Shown here: positions 48,073 to 56,987 of the stretch, piece after piece
Position numbering within the stretch: position 1 is the first letter of the stretch
Layout of the letters: the number at the start of each line of letters is the position of its first letter
DNA from: Trichormus sp. M33_DOE_039
GTDB taxonomy: Bacteria > Cyanobacteriota > Cyanobacteriia > Cyanobacteriales > Nostocaceae
DNA: 64,000 nucleotides
Reading direction: 5' to 3'
NCBI GenBank assembly: GCA_015296085.1
Contig: DVDT01000011.1
Coordinates: 1-64,000 of the forward strand
The notes under the pieces: model-generated
Told to the model about the DNA's origin: nothing
Databases searched by the model: none
The model's input: the letters and a program-made list of their open reading frames with translations, nothing else
Program-made: the position numbers and the translations under genes

Positions 48073-48128
48073 GCTGTTGGGGGGCTTTTTTTATTGATAA
48101 TGTGGATAAGCATTCTTTCTCTATCCAC

Positions 48129-48611
48129 ATGAGATTACGAGCTATGGGAGAAAAACACAACCAACAAATGCGAGTCTGGGCTATGTTGTGTCATCTCTCA
48201 GCATTGTTAGCTTGGATACTATTATTTGGTTTAATTTTATTCGGTATACCTTTATTCTTACCCCTCAACATTGCCGCGCCCTTAATTATTTGGCGACTCA
48301 GAAAAATTAAATATCCTTGGGTTGATTTTCAGGGTAAAGAATCATTAAATTTCCAAATTACCTTAACTTTTTATATTGTAGTTGTGATTATGATTTCTTT
48401 GTTGCTAGTGCTAGCTAGTTGTGGCATTGCAGTAGCTACTAATGGTGAAATTAATCAAGTAACTACAGTTTTAGACAGCTTATTATTTATTTGGATGTCT
48501 GTTGTTATTGCACTATTTGCAATACAGTTATTTTTAGTAACTTTTGCCGCCACTAAAGCATATAATGGCGAACATTACCGCTATCCTTTCACTATGAGAG
48601 TTTTAAGGTAA
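48129..48611 (+). CDS. DUF4870 membrane protein
   Basis: About 160 residues depending on start (ATG 48129 chosen; ATG 48144, MGEKHNQQ, is also possible; the frame is open from GTG 48102). The family pattern is RVWAMLCHLSALLAWI, a LPLNIAAPLIIWRLRK loop and YPWVDFQGKESLNFQITL, with four membrane helices. The second half is hydrophobic and ends in a YNGEHYRYPFTMRVL tail typical of DUF4870. Function unknown. Stands between DUF1822 and an oxidoreductase gene. Confidence 0.85.
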   Translation: MRLRAMGEKHNQQMRVWAMLCHLSALLAWILLFGLILFGIPLFLPLNIAAPLIIWRLRKIKYPWVDFQGKESLNFQITLTFYIVVVIMISLLLVLASCGIAVATNGEINQVTTVLDSLLFIWMSVVIALFAIQLFLVTFAATKAYNGEHYRYPFTMRVLR

Positions 48612-48694
48612 TAGGAGGCAGCTTTTATTTACATAACATACCGATTTCTGTACTATTACTTATGAGTACAGGAAAATTTTAATTATTAAGATTT

Positions 48695-49816
48695 ATGTCT
48701 TGGGAATTGCAAAATAAGATTGGTGTAGCAATTGTTGGTACTGGATTCGGTCAAAAAGTCCACATTCCCGCATTCCAAGCCCATCACCGTACAGAAATAA
48801 TTGCTATTTATCACCGTGATATTAATAAAGCTAAAGCCATTGCTGAAGCGAATAATATTCCCCATGCTTGTGACACAATTGCTGATATTCTCACTTTAGA
48901 AACAGTACAAGCCCTCAGCATCTCAACACCGCCTTTTCTACATTATGAAATGGCAAAACAAGTATTACAGTCCGAGAAACATTTATTATTAGAAAAACCC
49001 GTTACCTTAAATGTCAATGAAGCCAAAGAACTGTATCAATTAGCCCAAAAACAAGGTGTAATTGCTACTGTAGACTTTGAATTTCGCTTTGTTCCAGCGT
49101 GGCAATTTTTTGCAGAATTATTAACATCAGGTTATGTAGGTAAGCCACGCTTAATTAAAATCGATTGGTTGGGTTCTTCCCGTGTTGACACTTCCCGCCC
49201 TTGGAATTGGTATTCATCTCAGGAGAAGGGCGGCGGTGCTTTGGGTTCTTTAGGTTCTCATGCGTTTGATTATATTTATTGGCTATTTGGCCCAGTTAAG
49301 AGATTAAACGCCCATTTGACTACGGCTATTCCTGCACGGATTGAACCCTCTAGTGGTGAATTAAAGCCTGTAGAAACAGATGATACTTGTCTATTATCTT
49401 TAGAATTAGCAAATGGTACACCTTGCCAAGTTGCTATCAGTGCTGTGGTTCATGCTTCCCGTACACATTGGGTAGAAGTCTATGGCGATCGCGGTACTCT
49501 AGTTATAGGCAGCGACAACCAAAAAGACTATATACATGGGTTTAAAGTGTGGGGTTCTCAGCCAGGCCAACCTCTCCAAGAAATCGACATTCCCCAAAGA
49601 TTTTTATTTCCCCAACACTACGCTGACGGACGTATTTGTGCATTTTTACGAGTAGTTAATCAATGGATACAAGCAATCGATACTAAACAGCAAACAGTAC
49701 CTTCCTTAAAAGAAGGTGTTTACTCTCAGTTATTGATGGATTTATCGTATCAATCTCATCAAAATTCCGCTTGGATAGATGTGCCAAGTCTAGATGAAAG
49801 TCTTGGTATAATTTAG
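48695..49816 (+). CDS. Gfo/Idh/MocA-family oxidoreductase
   Basis: 373 residues. N-terminal NAD(P) Rossmann domain (about 8-130; GVAIVGTGFGQKVHIPAF, LLEKPVTLN with the EKP motif) and a C-terminal alpha/beta domain with GGGALGSLGSHAFDYIYWL, the conserved Gly-x3-Asp/His region. Such enzymes oxidise or reduce sugars, inositols or biliverdin-like rings; no residue fixes the substrate here. Soluble. The gene stands alone; the next genes are convergent. Confidence 0.93.
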   Translation: MSWELQNKIGVAIVGTGFGQKVHIPAFQAHHRTEIIAIYHRDINKAKAIAEANNIPHACDTIADILTLETVQALSISTPPFLHYEMAKQVLQSEKHLLLEKPVTLNVNEAKELYQLAQKQGVIATVDFEFRFVPAWQFFAELLTSGYVGKPRLIKIDWLGSSRVDTSRPWNWYSSQEKGGGALGSLGSHAFDYIYWLFGPVKRLNAHLTTAIPARIEPSSGELKPVETDDTCLLSLELANGTPCQVAISAVVHASRTHWVEVYGDRGTLVIGSDNQKDYIHGFKVWGSQPGQPLQEIDIPQRFLFPQHYADGRICAFLRVVNQWIQAIDTKQQTVPSLKEGVYSQLLMDLSYQSHQNSAWIDVPSLDESLGII

Positions 49817-49872
49817 CAACATATTTGTGGTGTATTTAACTCCTCGACTTCTTGTAGGAAATCTGGTAATTT

Positions 49873-50529
49873 TTAAATCCAAATAATATCTCCATGCAGA
49901 GAAGATGCGTCTAGCCACAGGGGTAAATTTAGTTCTTGCAAGTAATTGAAACAAGCAAAGAGTTGCTGTGGTTTACCCCAAATATCTAAATCAAACCAGC
50001 CATCATCCTGCTGATTAGCTGAAAGTGATGCAGCAACAATATTTACAGTAATGCCAAAGCGAGAAACTAACTCAAAAATAACTGGTGTTTGATAATAATC
50101 TTTCAAAATACACAGTTGTAACCGTAGGCGATGAGATTGTCCAATATAATCTTGATGATGTTGATAGACTGGAGTTTGTGCAGGTATTTTAGCACTAGAA
50201 AACTTTTGCTGATTAATTTGTGGCTGACAGTCAGGAAATTCCTGATAACTCAATCTATGCTGTACATTACCTGCAATACCCAGTTCTATTAAATCAACTC
50301 CCAAATTCTGTAAATACAGCAGACTATTGCAGATACGTTCTGAATTACCCTGGAGTTCTAAGTCAAACCAGCCATAATTTTCATCTCCTGTCAGCATCGC
50401 TGCTTTAATATTCACCGTGACATCATAGCGTGATATTAAACGCGAAATTATTGGTTGTTGCCGATAATGTTGGGGTATACGAATCCGGCTATCAACTGGT
50501 TTTGATTGGGAAGATTTATAACTGAACAT
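49873..50529 (-). CDS. Protein with two NIL domains
   Basis: The frame opens at TTG 50613; ATG 50529 (MFSYKSSQS) is a better start and gives 218 residues. Two NIL-type ACT-like modules (about 15-85 and 148-215) share PVISRLISRYDVTVNIKAAM / PVIFELVSRFGITVNIVAAS and a GWFDLELQG / GWFDLDIWG strand. NIL domains are otherwise known at the C-terminus of methionine-import ATPases (MetN), where they bind methionine. A stand-alone sulfur-amino-acid sensor is a fair guess, and the alkanesulfonate genes upstream support it. Confidence 0.85.
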   Translation of the reverse strand: MFSYKSSQSKPVDSRIRIPQHYRQQPIISRLISRYDVTVNIKAAMLTGDENYGWFDLELQGNSERICNSLLYLQNLGVDLIELGIAGNVQHRLSYQEFPDCQPQINQQKFSSAKIPAQTPVYQHHQDYIGQSHRLRLQLCILKDYYQTPVIFELVSRFGITVNIVAASLSANQQDDGWFDLDIWGKPQQLFACFNYLQELNLPLWLDASSLHGDIIWI

Positions 50530-50567
50530 AGGAATAGAGAATAAGGATAAGTTAGTAATAGATGAAT

Positions 50568-50819
50568 CTATTCGATGTTTAATAAATTTCTGGCAATTTT
50601 CAGTTTTTTCCAAAGAGATTTAATTTGCTGGTAAGCATCTTCTGATGATATTTTACCTCCCGTTTGTAAGCTACAAATATAGTTGATTTTTTGAGAAAAA
50701 ATTTGCAATTGGGTATTAAAACTTAAATATTCTGGTTTAATTTGACCGTAATACGGACTACGATGATATAGAAATTCATCTAATTCAGATGATGAATCAG
50801 ATTTTTTCTTCATAAACAT
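50568..50819 (-). CDS. DUF7219-like small protein
   Basis: 83 residues, cytosolic, largely helical. Recognised from FLYHRSPYYGQIKPEYLSFN and ICSLQTGGKISSEDAYQQIK followed by LWKKLK. First ATG at 50819, a second at 50813 (MKKK). It ends 39 bases before the preferred NIL start, so the pair is probably one transcript. Family is conserved in cyanobacteria; function unknown. Its repeated place near sulfur genes would be worth testing. Confidence 0.7.
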   Translation of the reverse strand: MFMKKKSDSSSELDEFLYHRSPYYGQIKPEYLSFNTQLQIFSQKINYICSLQTGGKISSEDAYQQIKSLWKKLKIARNLLNIE

Positions 50820-50964
50820 GCGCTCTTATAAGGATAAGAAAGTAAATAAATTAGAGAATTATTGCTGACATTTTTAAATAAATTAGTAGATGGATTGATA
50901 TATCCATCTACTACTGCTAGAAGTTAGGAGATGTTACAAATGTCGGAAGTATTGAGTTGTTAAT

Positions 50965-51531
50965 TTAATTAACTTGAGCTAGTTGTGGAGATTCAATTGC
51001 AGAGTATTTTACAGCTTTGACAAATTCTTTAAGGACATCTTGAAGCCTTTGTGCAATTTCTTCATCTAATTGTACGCTGTCATCAGCTTGCCTTTGAATT
51101 TGTTTATCTATTGCATAAACTGTAGCCAGCACATGACGCGCGCCTAATTCAGATAAAATAGGTTTCAAAGCATATTCAACTGCTAGTAAATGCGCTATTG
51201 TGCCACCTGTGGCAATTGGAAGTACCACTTTTCCAGTTAATGATTTTTGTGGTAGTAAATCGAGAAATGTTTTCAGCACTCCTGTGTAAGCAGCTTTGTA
51301 GATGGGAGTGGCAATAATTACGCCGTCTGCTTTAGCTAGTAAGGCTTTTGGTTGTTCTAAGGCTGGGCTGTCATAACGGCCAAATACTAAATCTTCAGCA
51401 GGTAAGTCACGGACGGAGATGATATCTATATATATACCTTGTTGCTGTAAGATTTTGGTGGCGTATTCTAAAATGCCGTAAGTTCTGGAAGGGTGAGAGG
51501 GACTACCCGCGATCGCTACAATATGAGTCAT
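50965..51531 (-). CDS. ssuE: NADPH-dependent FMN reductase, SsuE type
   Basis: 188 residues, flavodoxin-like fold. IVAIAGSPSHPSRTYGILEY holds the phosphate-binding loop, and ADGVIIATPIYKAAYTGVLK the SsuE/MsuE signature; LTGKVVLPIATGGT is also family-typical. Supplies reduced FMN to the monooxygenase SsuD encoded 48 bases upstream on the same strand. No transporter (ssuABC) in the window. Confidence 0.92.
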   Translation of the reverse strand: MTHIVAIAGSPSHPSRTYGILEYATKILQQQGIYIDIISVRDLPAEDLVFGRYDSPALEQPKALLAKADGVIIATPIYKAAYTGVLKTFLDLLPQKSLTGKVVLPIATGGTIAHLLAVEYALKPILSELGARHVLATVYAIDKQIQRQADDSVQLDEEIAQRLQDVLKEFVKAVKYSAIESPQLAQVN

Positions 51532-51579
51532 GTTAAATCAGTCCTTGTGAAATTTAAATGCAAAGTTACGCGCAGAGTT

Positions 51580-52740
51580 TTAATCTACGGTGGCGATTGT
51601 TTTTTGTTGGGCTTGTTGTTTGGGGAATTCACGGTTAGCGACTATTTCTCCGAAGGGACTCAATAACTGAGGTTCAGTAGTTGGTTGAGTTTCTAGGGGT
51701 AAGCGGGGGAAGAGTAATTCGGCTACTCGATAGGCTTCTTCTAGGTGGGGATAGCCAGAAAAGATGAAGGTATCAATACCTAATTTTTGATATTCCAACA
51801 TTCTTTGAACGACTGTATCGGGATCGCCCACTAAAGCTGTTCCTGCACCACCACGCACTAAACCAACTCCCGCCCATAAATTCGGACTGATTTCTAAGGC
51901 TTCCCGACTACCGTTGTGTAATTCTTGCATCCGGCGTTGGCCTTCGGAATCCATACGTGCATAGGCTTGTTGGGTTTTGGCGATCGCTTCTTCATCCACG
52001 TAGCGAATTAAATCATTAGCCGCATCCCATGCTTGGCTTTCGGTCTCCCGCACAATGACATGAAGACGAATCCCAAAGCGCAATGTTCTACCTTGTGCTG
52101 CTGCTAGGCGGCGTGTAGAGGCAATTTTTTCCGCAACTTGTGCGGGTGTTTCACCCCACGTTAAATACACATCTACGTGCTTGGCAGCAATTTCTTGTGC
52201 GATGGGAGAAGAACCACCAAACCAAAGAGGTGGATGTGGTTTCTGGACTGTGGGAAATAGCAGTTTGCCTTCATCAATATTGAGATAATCTCCCTGGAAG
52301 TTAGCAGTTTCACCACCCGCTATCCGTCGCCATACTGTTAAAAATTCATCAGTTAATCTGTAGCGATCGTCATGGGAAAGATGTAAGCCATCTCCCGCCA
52401 ACTCCACCGGATCACCGCCAGTAACAACATTAATTAACAACCTTCCACCAGAAATTCTGTCAAAAGTTGCCGCCATCCTTGCTGCTACTCCCGGTGACAT
52501 CAACCCCGGACGAATCGCCACTAAAAACTTCATGCGTTTAGTGTGTGTCACCAATGTTGATGCCAAAATCCAAGCATCTTCACAAGAACGTCCGGTAGGT
52601 AATAATGCGCCTGCAAAACCTAAATGATCCACTGCTTGGGCAACCTGCCGCCAGTAATCAAAGTTAACTGCCCGTCCACCAATGGCAGTACCCAGATAAC
52701 GTCCTTCACCGTGGGTTGGAATAAACCAAAGTAGCTGCAT
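51580..52740 (-). CDS. ssuD: FMNH2-dependent alkanesulfonate monooxygenase
   Basis: Releases sulfite from alkanesulfonates when sulfate is scarce. The frame opens at 52773; ATG 52740 ([17 protein letters not shown]) is the family start, giving 386 residues. Luciferase-like barrel: [33 protein letters not shown], and the Arg-rich region [20 protein letters not shown] are standard. Upstream an inverted repeat (52781-52808) overlaps the likely promoter. Co-transcribed with ssuE. Confidence 0.96.
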   Translation of the reverse strand: MQLLWFIPTHGEGRYLGTAIGGRAVNFDYWRQVAQAVDHLGFAGALLPTGRSCEDAWILASTLVTHTKRMKFLVAIRPGLMSPGVAARMAATFDRISGGRLLINVVTGGDPVELAGDGLHLSHDDRYRLTDEFLTVWRRIAGGETANFQGDYLNIDEGKLLFPTVQKPHPPLWFGGSSPIAQEIAAKHVDVYLTWGETPAQVAEKIASTRRLAAAQGRTLRFGIRLHVIVRETESQAWDAANDLIRYVDEEAIAKTQQAYARMDSEGQRRMQELHNGSREALEISPNLWAGVGLVRGGAGTALVGDPDTVVQRMLEYQKLGIDTFIFSGYPHLEEAYRVAELLFPRLPLETQPTTEPQLLSPFGEIVANREFPKQQAQQKTIATVD

Positions 52741-52780
52741 GATATCTCTTTCTGAGTAGATGCAAGATTGCATTTATATA

Positions 52781-52808
52781 TTACGGTAATTCGATAAACT
52801 TACCGTAA
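52781..52808 (-). promoter_or_regulatory. Inverted-repeat operator candidate upstream of ssuD
   Basis: TTACGGTAA (52781-52789) and TTACCGTAA (52800-52808) are exact inverse copies with a 10-base spacer, about 41-68 bases before the ssuD ATG. A TATATA-like -10 lies just downstream on the minus strand. Spacing suits a dimeric regulator of sulfur genes; identity unknown. Confidence 0.55.
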
Positions 52809-52866
52809 ATTTGATTTGCTCTCAGAGCATCGCACAGGCAATTGAGCAAAGCAATACTTGGCAAAA

Positions 52867-52906
52867 AAATAAATACTGTAAGCCAATCGGCTTACAGTAT
52901 TTATTT
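52867..52906 (-). terminator. Long perfect hairpin terminator after the sugar-kinase gene
   Basis: AAATAAATACTGTAAGCC (52867-52884), loop AATC, GGCTTACAGTATTTATTT (52889-52906): an 18-bp perfect stem with A/T runs on both sides, so it can stop the kinase transcript on the minus strand. Confidence 0.85.
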
Positions 52907-53008
52907 TTCCGTCGCAGAATCAATGACTTAAAAAGCAGACAACAAGCAGCACATCACCGACGATGAATCAAAGGAATAAGTCAAATTCTCTAACCTTTTG
53001 CCTTGAAA

Positions 53009-53092
53009 GGGGTGTAGGGGTGTAGGGGTGTAAGGGTGTAAGGGTGTAAGGGTGTAAGGGTGTAGGGGTGTAAGGGTATAGGTGTGTAGGGG
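53009..53092 (+). repeat. GGGGTGTA octamer array (10.5 copies)
   Basis: Ten and a half octamers, GGGGTGTA or AGGGTGTA with two variants. Same family as the arrays in the GMC-patatin cluster. Frames on the minus strand through it (TLTPLHPY repeats) are artefacts. Confidence 0.9.
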
Positions 53093-53148
53093 AAAGACAC
53101 CTTTCCTCCTTGACGGTGAAACTTGTTTCATTGGGACTGCCTTGTTTA

Positions 53149-54120
53149 TCAATGGGAAGCCAAAAAAGATTCCACTTCAGCCGGAGTGGGTTGAGAAGCG
53201 ATCGCACCCGGTTTAGTTGTAGTTAACGCACCTACAGCACTGGCGTAAGTAATCATATTTTTAGCGGTATCGGCATCACTGAGGCTATTGATACCTTTTT
53301 GACTAAGTTGATGGATAAATCCTGCTAAAAAGCTATCCCCTGCACCAGTTGTATCAGTCACAGAAACGGCAAAAGCTGGTAACTTGCCTTCATTTTCACT
53401 GAGACAATAGGCACAACCGTTTTCACCATCTGTGACCAGTACGCCTTCAATCGAGCCTAAACGGTAAGTAATTGCACCAGGGTCAGCAGTATCAAATAGC
53501 CATTCCGCCTCTTCTTTGGAGAGTTTGAGGAAATCGACGCGTTTAAATATAGCGTTAATTTTTTGACGGGCGATATTTTCATCTTGCCAAAAGACTGGTC
53601 GCCAATTGACATCTAGCACAATCTTCAAATCATAACGTTCTGCCAGTTCTAGAACGTGATTAATTGCCTGTTCGCTTTCAGGGTAAGCCAATTCCAATGT
53701 ACCCAAAACGAGAAACTCTGCATCTTGAAATAATGATTCTGGAACTTGCTTGGCTTGTAAACGAGTATCAGCAAACTCAGCAGTGTCATATTTACCAAAA
53801 CCTGCGAAAGTGCGATCGCCTGACAAACTTCTCACCACGTAAACTTGTCGTGTTGGCGCACTAGCATGACGTTGTACACCCGTTGTATCTACACCTACTT
53901 CTTGTAATAGCTGTACTAGGGCATTTCCTGGCTCATCTTCCCCCACACAACCAATAAATCCGGTGGGAGTTCCCAGCTTCACTAACCCACAGGCGACATT
54001 TGCTGGCGCACCTCCAGGGTAAGGAGTCCATGACTGCACTTCTTCCAGCTTTAGCCCTAACTGATCAGCTAAACAATCAAATAAAATTTCACCAAGGCAC
54101 AAAACACGGGGACTACTCAT
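53149..54120 (-). CDS. PfkB-family carbohydrate kinase (fructokinase-like)
   Basis: 323 residues. PfkB signatures: PYPGGAPANVACGLVKLG at the N-terminal sugar site and DTTGAGDSFLAGFIHQL at the ATP/anion-hole site with the catalytic Asp in GAGDS. FIGCVGEDEPGNALVQLL and QRHASAPTRQVYVV are typical of fructokinases; ribokinase-type substrates are possible. Cytosolic, sugar to sugar-phosphate. Single gene, terminated by the hairpin at 52867 after an octamer array. Confidence 0.92.
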   Translation of the reverse strand: MSSPRVLCLGEILFDCLADQLGLKLEEVQSWTPYPGGAPANVACGLVKLGTPTGFIGCVGEDEPGNALVQLLQEVGVDTTGVQRHASAPTRQVYVVRSLSGDRTFAGFGKYDTAEFADTRLQAKQVPESLFQDAEFLVLGTLELAYPESEQAINHVLELAERYDLKIVLDVNWRPVFWQDENIARQKINAIFKRVDFLKLSKEEAEWLFDTADPGAITYRLGSIEGVLVTDGENGCAYCLSENEGKLPAFAVSVTDTTGAGDSFLAGFIHQLSQKGINSLSDADTAKNMITYASAVGALTTTKPGAIASQPTPAEVESFLASH

Positions 54121-54545
54121 CTCATCTTAGCCTTTCAAGAGGACTGCTCATCTCATTCTAAATTTTCACCCTGGGATTATGAATCTTTGATTAGAGAACA
54201 GGGGGACGAAATAAAAAAGTGAGCCATTGCAGTGGACGACAAAGCCACCTAACACAGTGTCTCCCCAACGCACTGCCCGTCCAATGCCCAGCAGGTATAA
54301 GACATAGCCCATTATTATCTAGGTTCAGTATTTATATCTTCCAGTAATACAGTATATTTCATTAAAAAAACAGTGATATTTAATATAAGTGATGTAATAT
54401 TAGCGCGATTGTCACCTAATTTAAAAAGGAAAAAAGTATTGTCAATGGTATTGCAGCTAACACTTCAAATGCCTACAGCCAAAAGAATCTTCTAGAATTA
54501 AAAAGAGTGATTAAGTACATATACCAAGGGAGGATAGAAAAGCTC
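54121..54545. other. Spacer between kinase and LuxR-type genes
   Basis: 425 bases, AT-rich toward the plus-strand gene, with a CTCCCCAACGCACTGCCCG repeat piece near 54260 related to the elements at 16.4 kb. A candidate promoter is not clear. No gene. Confidence 0.45.
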
Positions 54546-54809
54546 ATGGCTGGTGGCGAGTCTCAGACCCCTGTTAGTCTGTCAGACAGAGAACTGCAAA
54601 TTATCGACTTAGTGGCCGCTGGCTTAACTAACCAAGAAATTGCAGCAAAACTGGAAATTAGCAAGCGCACAGTTGACAACCATATCAGCAACATTCTCGA
54701 CAAAACCCGAACTGAAAACCGAGTGGCTCTTGTTCGCTGGGCTTTACAGTGGGGTAAAGTCTGCTTGAATGATGTCAATTGTTGTCCTTTACCTAGCCAA
54801 GACGAATAA
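54546..54809 (+). CDS. Small LuxR-type DNA-binding regulator, PedR-like
   Basis: 87 residues from ATG 54546 (GGGAGG at 54528-54533 supports it over GTG 54507). Almost the whole protein is one LuxR helix-turn-helix (LSDRELQIIDLVAAGLTNQE, KLEISKRTVDNHI); no receiver domain. The tail holds Cys73, Cys79 and Cys80. PedR of Synechocystis, a redox-controlled regulator of photosynthesis genes, is a similarly small LuxR protein that uses a cysteine, so an orthologue is possible. A photosynthetic redox role is inference. Confidence 0.75.
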   Translation: MAGGESQTPVSLSDRELQIIDLVAAGLTNQEIAAKLEISKRTVDNHISNILDKTRTENRVALVRWALQWGKVCLNDVNCCPLPSQDE

Positions 54810-55249
54810 GCAACTTGCAGACGCTCTCAAGTGCATCTGACACGATAATTAATTTCGTCTGGTATACAGCAAAGCTGATTTTGACGGCTCATTGTTTTCT
54901 CCTCACGCATAATTTTGTGAATCTCTAGCGCAGGTCTCACACAAGTCAAAATCCAGCAGAAGGTAAAACTTAGCTGTTTAGTTATTGTGGGTGGCTATTT
55001 TCCCCCGTTGGTTCAGTTGCTTACAAAACTGAACCAACGGGCCATTTCGGTATGTCAAAATTGAGGCAGGTTGCCAGGACGTAAGAAATTTGAACCCTTA
55101 CATCCCAATTTCCCATACTCACAAACCCCTGTTCATTGTCAAAAGATATTGAGACAATCATCAACAAAAATTAGCAACAATCCTTTGCCTCAGACGCTAC
55201 ATTGGTAAGAAATCTATATTGCTCCATCAACTTGGGGAGCGGTGTTTCT
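54810..55249 (+). other. Spacer with a large hairpin
   Basis: 440 bases after the LuxR-type gene, including the 15-bp hairpin at 55004-55041. The DUF6391 gene starts at ATG 55250 behind GGGGAG. No other gene. Confidence 0.5.
55004..55041 (+). terminator. 15-bp perfect hairpin, terminator-like
   Basis: CCCGTTGGTTCAGTT (55004-55018), 8-base loop, AACTGAACCAACGGG (55027-55041). No T run follows, so termination is uncertain; an sRNA or attenuator structure is possible. Confidence 0.5.
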
Positions 55250-55903
55250 ATGAATACCTCTGCTTCTTTTATTGGTAATTCGTCTCCCTTTGATTTTTTG
55301 AGTTTTGACTTTACCACCCCTCAACCCAAACAAGACGCGGATTTACTCAAGCAGTTGTCTTTTATTCCTGGGTTAAAAGAAATTTTAATGCTGCGCCAAG
55401 TTCACGCTTTGGAACACGCTACTGTTTGGGTGTTGAGTGAAGTACAAAATGCTCATTCTCCTACAGGAAGACCAAGCAAAATTCAAATTGATGATGAATT
55501 ATTAGGTGGTTTATCTACAGACCAGGGATTTTATCTCTATGGTGAAGTGAATATCAGTGATTTGCGCCGCGCAGTTACGCTGGCTCTCCACCGCCTCACT
55601 CATGGCGAATGGGATTTGGCTGTACATCCTCGTTGCGGTACAAATTTATCAGTGGCGATGTTCTTAACAGCTAGCCTAGCCGTAGGCGTGAATTTAATGT
55701 TACCGTTCCGGCCTATAGAGCAATTGATTGGTTTAGGCTTGGCGGCTACTACAGCTTCGGAACTAGCTCCTGACGTGGGTGCGATCGCACAACGATATAT
55801 TACCACTGCTATTCCCTTCAACTTGGCAGTAGAAAATATTACAATCTCCCGTGATGTGTGGGGTCGCCAAGGTCATTTTGTCAAAGTAAACTGGCGAGAG
55901 TAA
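55250..55903 (+). CDS. DUF6391 family membrane protein
   Basis: 217 residues from ATG 55250. Recognised from SFIPGLKEILMLRQVHALEHATVW (His-x2-Glu-His in ALEHAT may bind metal) and a GGLSTDQGFYLYGEV stretch; a hydrophobic pair (about 150-185, MFLTASLAVGVNLMLPF) suggests membrane attachment. Family restricted to cyanobacteria to my knowledge; function unknown. A glycosyltransferase gene follows on the same strand after 72 bases. Confidence 0.75.
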   Translation: MNTSASFIGNSSPFDFLSFDFTTPQPKQDADLLKQLSFIPGLKEILMLRQVHALEHATVWVLSEVQNAHSPTGRPSKIQIDDELLGGLSTDQGFYLYGEVNISDLRRAVTLALHRLTHGEWDLAVHPRCGTNLSVAMFLTASLAVGVNLMLPFRPIEQLIGLGLAATTASELAPDVGAIAQRYITTAIPFNLAVENITISRDVWGRQGHFVKVNWRE

Positions 55904-55975
55904 GAAAAAAGGTAAAAGGCAAAAGGCGAAAATTTTTGACCTTGCAATTGTCTACGCATTTGAGAGAAGCGTGTA

Positions 55976-56977
55976 ATGCGAAAATTGTACTTTTTAGTTC
56001 CAGGAACTAGTGGAAAATTTGCTTGTGGTGGTTTATGGGCAGAGTTGAAAGCGTTTAAACTTGCTCAACAAGTTTGTTCTGCTGATGTGGTGACTTATCG
56101 ACAACGAGAAACAGATAAGCCCTTTTTGGATGACTTGCTACAAGAGCCAAATTTAGATGATGTAATTTTCGTGATTAGTTGGGGATTTGATATAGCTAAA
56201 TTAGCTAAAAAACTCCAACCATATAATGTTGTGTATCATGCTCATAGTGCAGGTTATAAATTTAGTTTACCTGCCACTATTCCCATTATTACTGTGAGCC
56301 GTAATACGTTGGGATATTGGGGACAAAAAGCCCCCAACTCTCTAATTTACTACTTGCCTAATGAAATTAGTTATGAATTTAAAAATCTCCACTTGAAGCG
56401 AGATATTGATGTTTTAGTTCAATCAAGAAAATCTTCGGAATATTTACTCAAACAACTAATTCCAGCTTTACAACAAAAATGTAGAATCCATGTAGTTGAT
56501 TCCTATGTAGAAGACTTACCAGGATTATTTAATCGAGCAAAAGTTTATCTTTATGATTCGGCTGAATATTGGGCGCAACAGAATGTGAGTGAAGGTTTCG
56601 GACTGCAACCAATGGAAGCTATGGCTTGTGGTTGTAAGGTTTTTTCTAGCGTCAACGGTGGACTTTCAGATTATTTAGATCCTGGATTTAATTGCTATAA
56701 AATTGCTGGATATTCACAAGAATACGACGTTCAAAGGATTTTACAGGTAATAAATTCGGCTATATCACCAACTTTGTCTGAAGAGTTCTTTGCTGAGTAT
56801 CGCAAGGAAAATATTATTAAGCGTCTACAAATAATTATTGCGGAGATAAATGAGTTTTTTGACCACAAAAAGCAGTATTCTAGCAATATTCCTAGTCTAA
56901 CCAGAGGACGTTTATTCAAGTTATTTATACAAAAAATCAATCATAAATTCCGCAATAAATACTTTCAGGGTTTGTAA
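55976..56977 (+). CDS. Glycosyltransferase family 1/4-like
   Basis: 333 residues. The GT-B C-terminal signature NVSEGFGLQPMEAMACGCKV (about 202-221) with the nucleotide-sugar Glu-x7-Glu is clear, and SVNGGLSDYLDPGFN follows. The N-terminal half (FLVPGTSGKFACGGLW) is an acceptor domain. Donor and acceptor unknown. No signal peptide. Ten bases separate it from the alpha-fucosidase gene, so the two are an operon. Confidence 0.85.
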   Translation: MRKLYFLVPGTSGKFACGGLWAELKAFKLAQQVCSADVVTYRQRETDKPFLDDLLQEPNLDDVIFVISWGFDIAKLAKKLQPYNVVYHAHSAGYKFSLPATIPIITVSRNTLGYWGQKAPNSLIYYLPNEISYEFKNLHLKRDIDVLVQSRKSSEYLLKQLIPALQQKCRIHVVDSYVEDLPGLFNRAKVYLYDSAEYWAQQNVSEGFGLQPMEAMACGCKVFSSVNGGLSDYLDPGFNCYKIAGYSQEYDVQRILQVINSAISPTLSEEFFAEYRKENIIKRLQIIIAEINEFFDHKKQYSSNIPSLTRGRLFKLFIQKINHKFRNKYFQGL

Positions 56978-56987
56978 TCTCACCATT

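Noticed and set aside
52928-53207. Minus-strand frames encoding TLTPLHPY-type repeats
   Set aside because: They are the octamer array read in other frames; no start site or conserved sequence.
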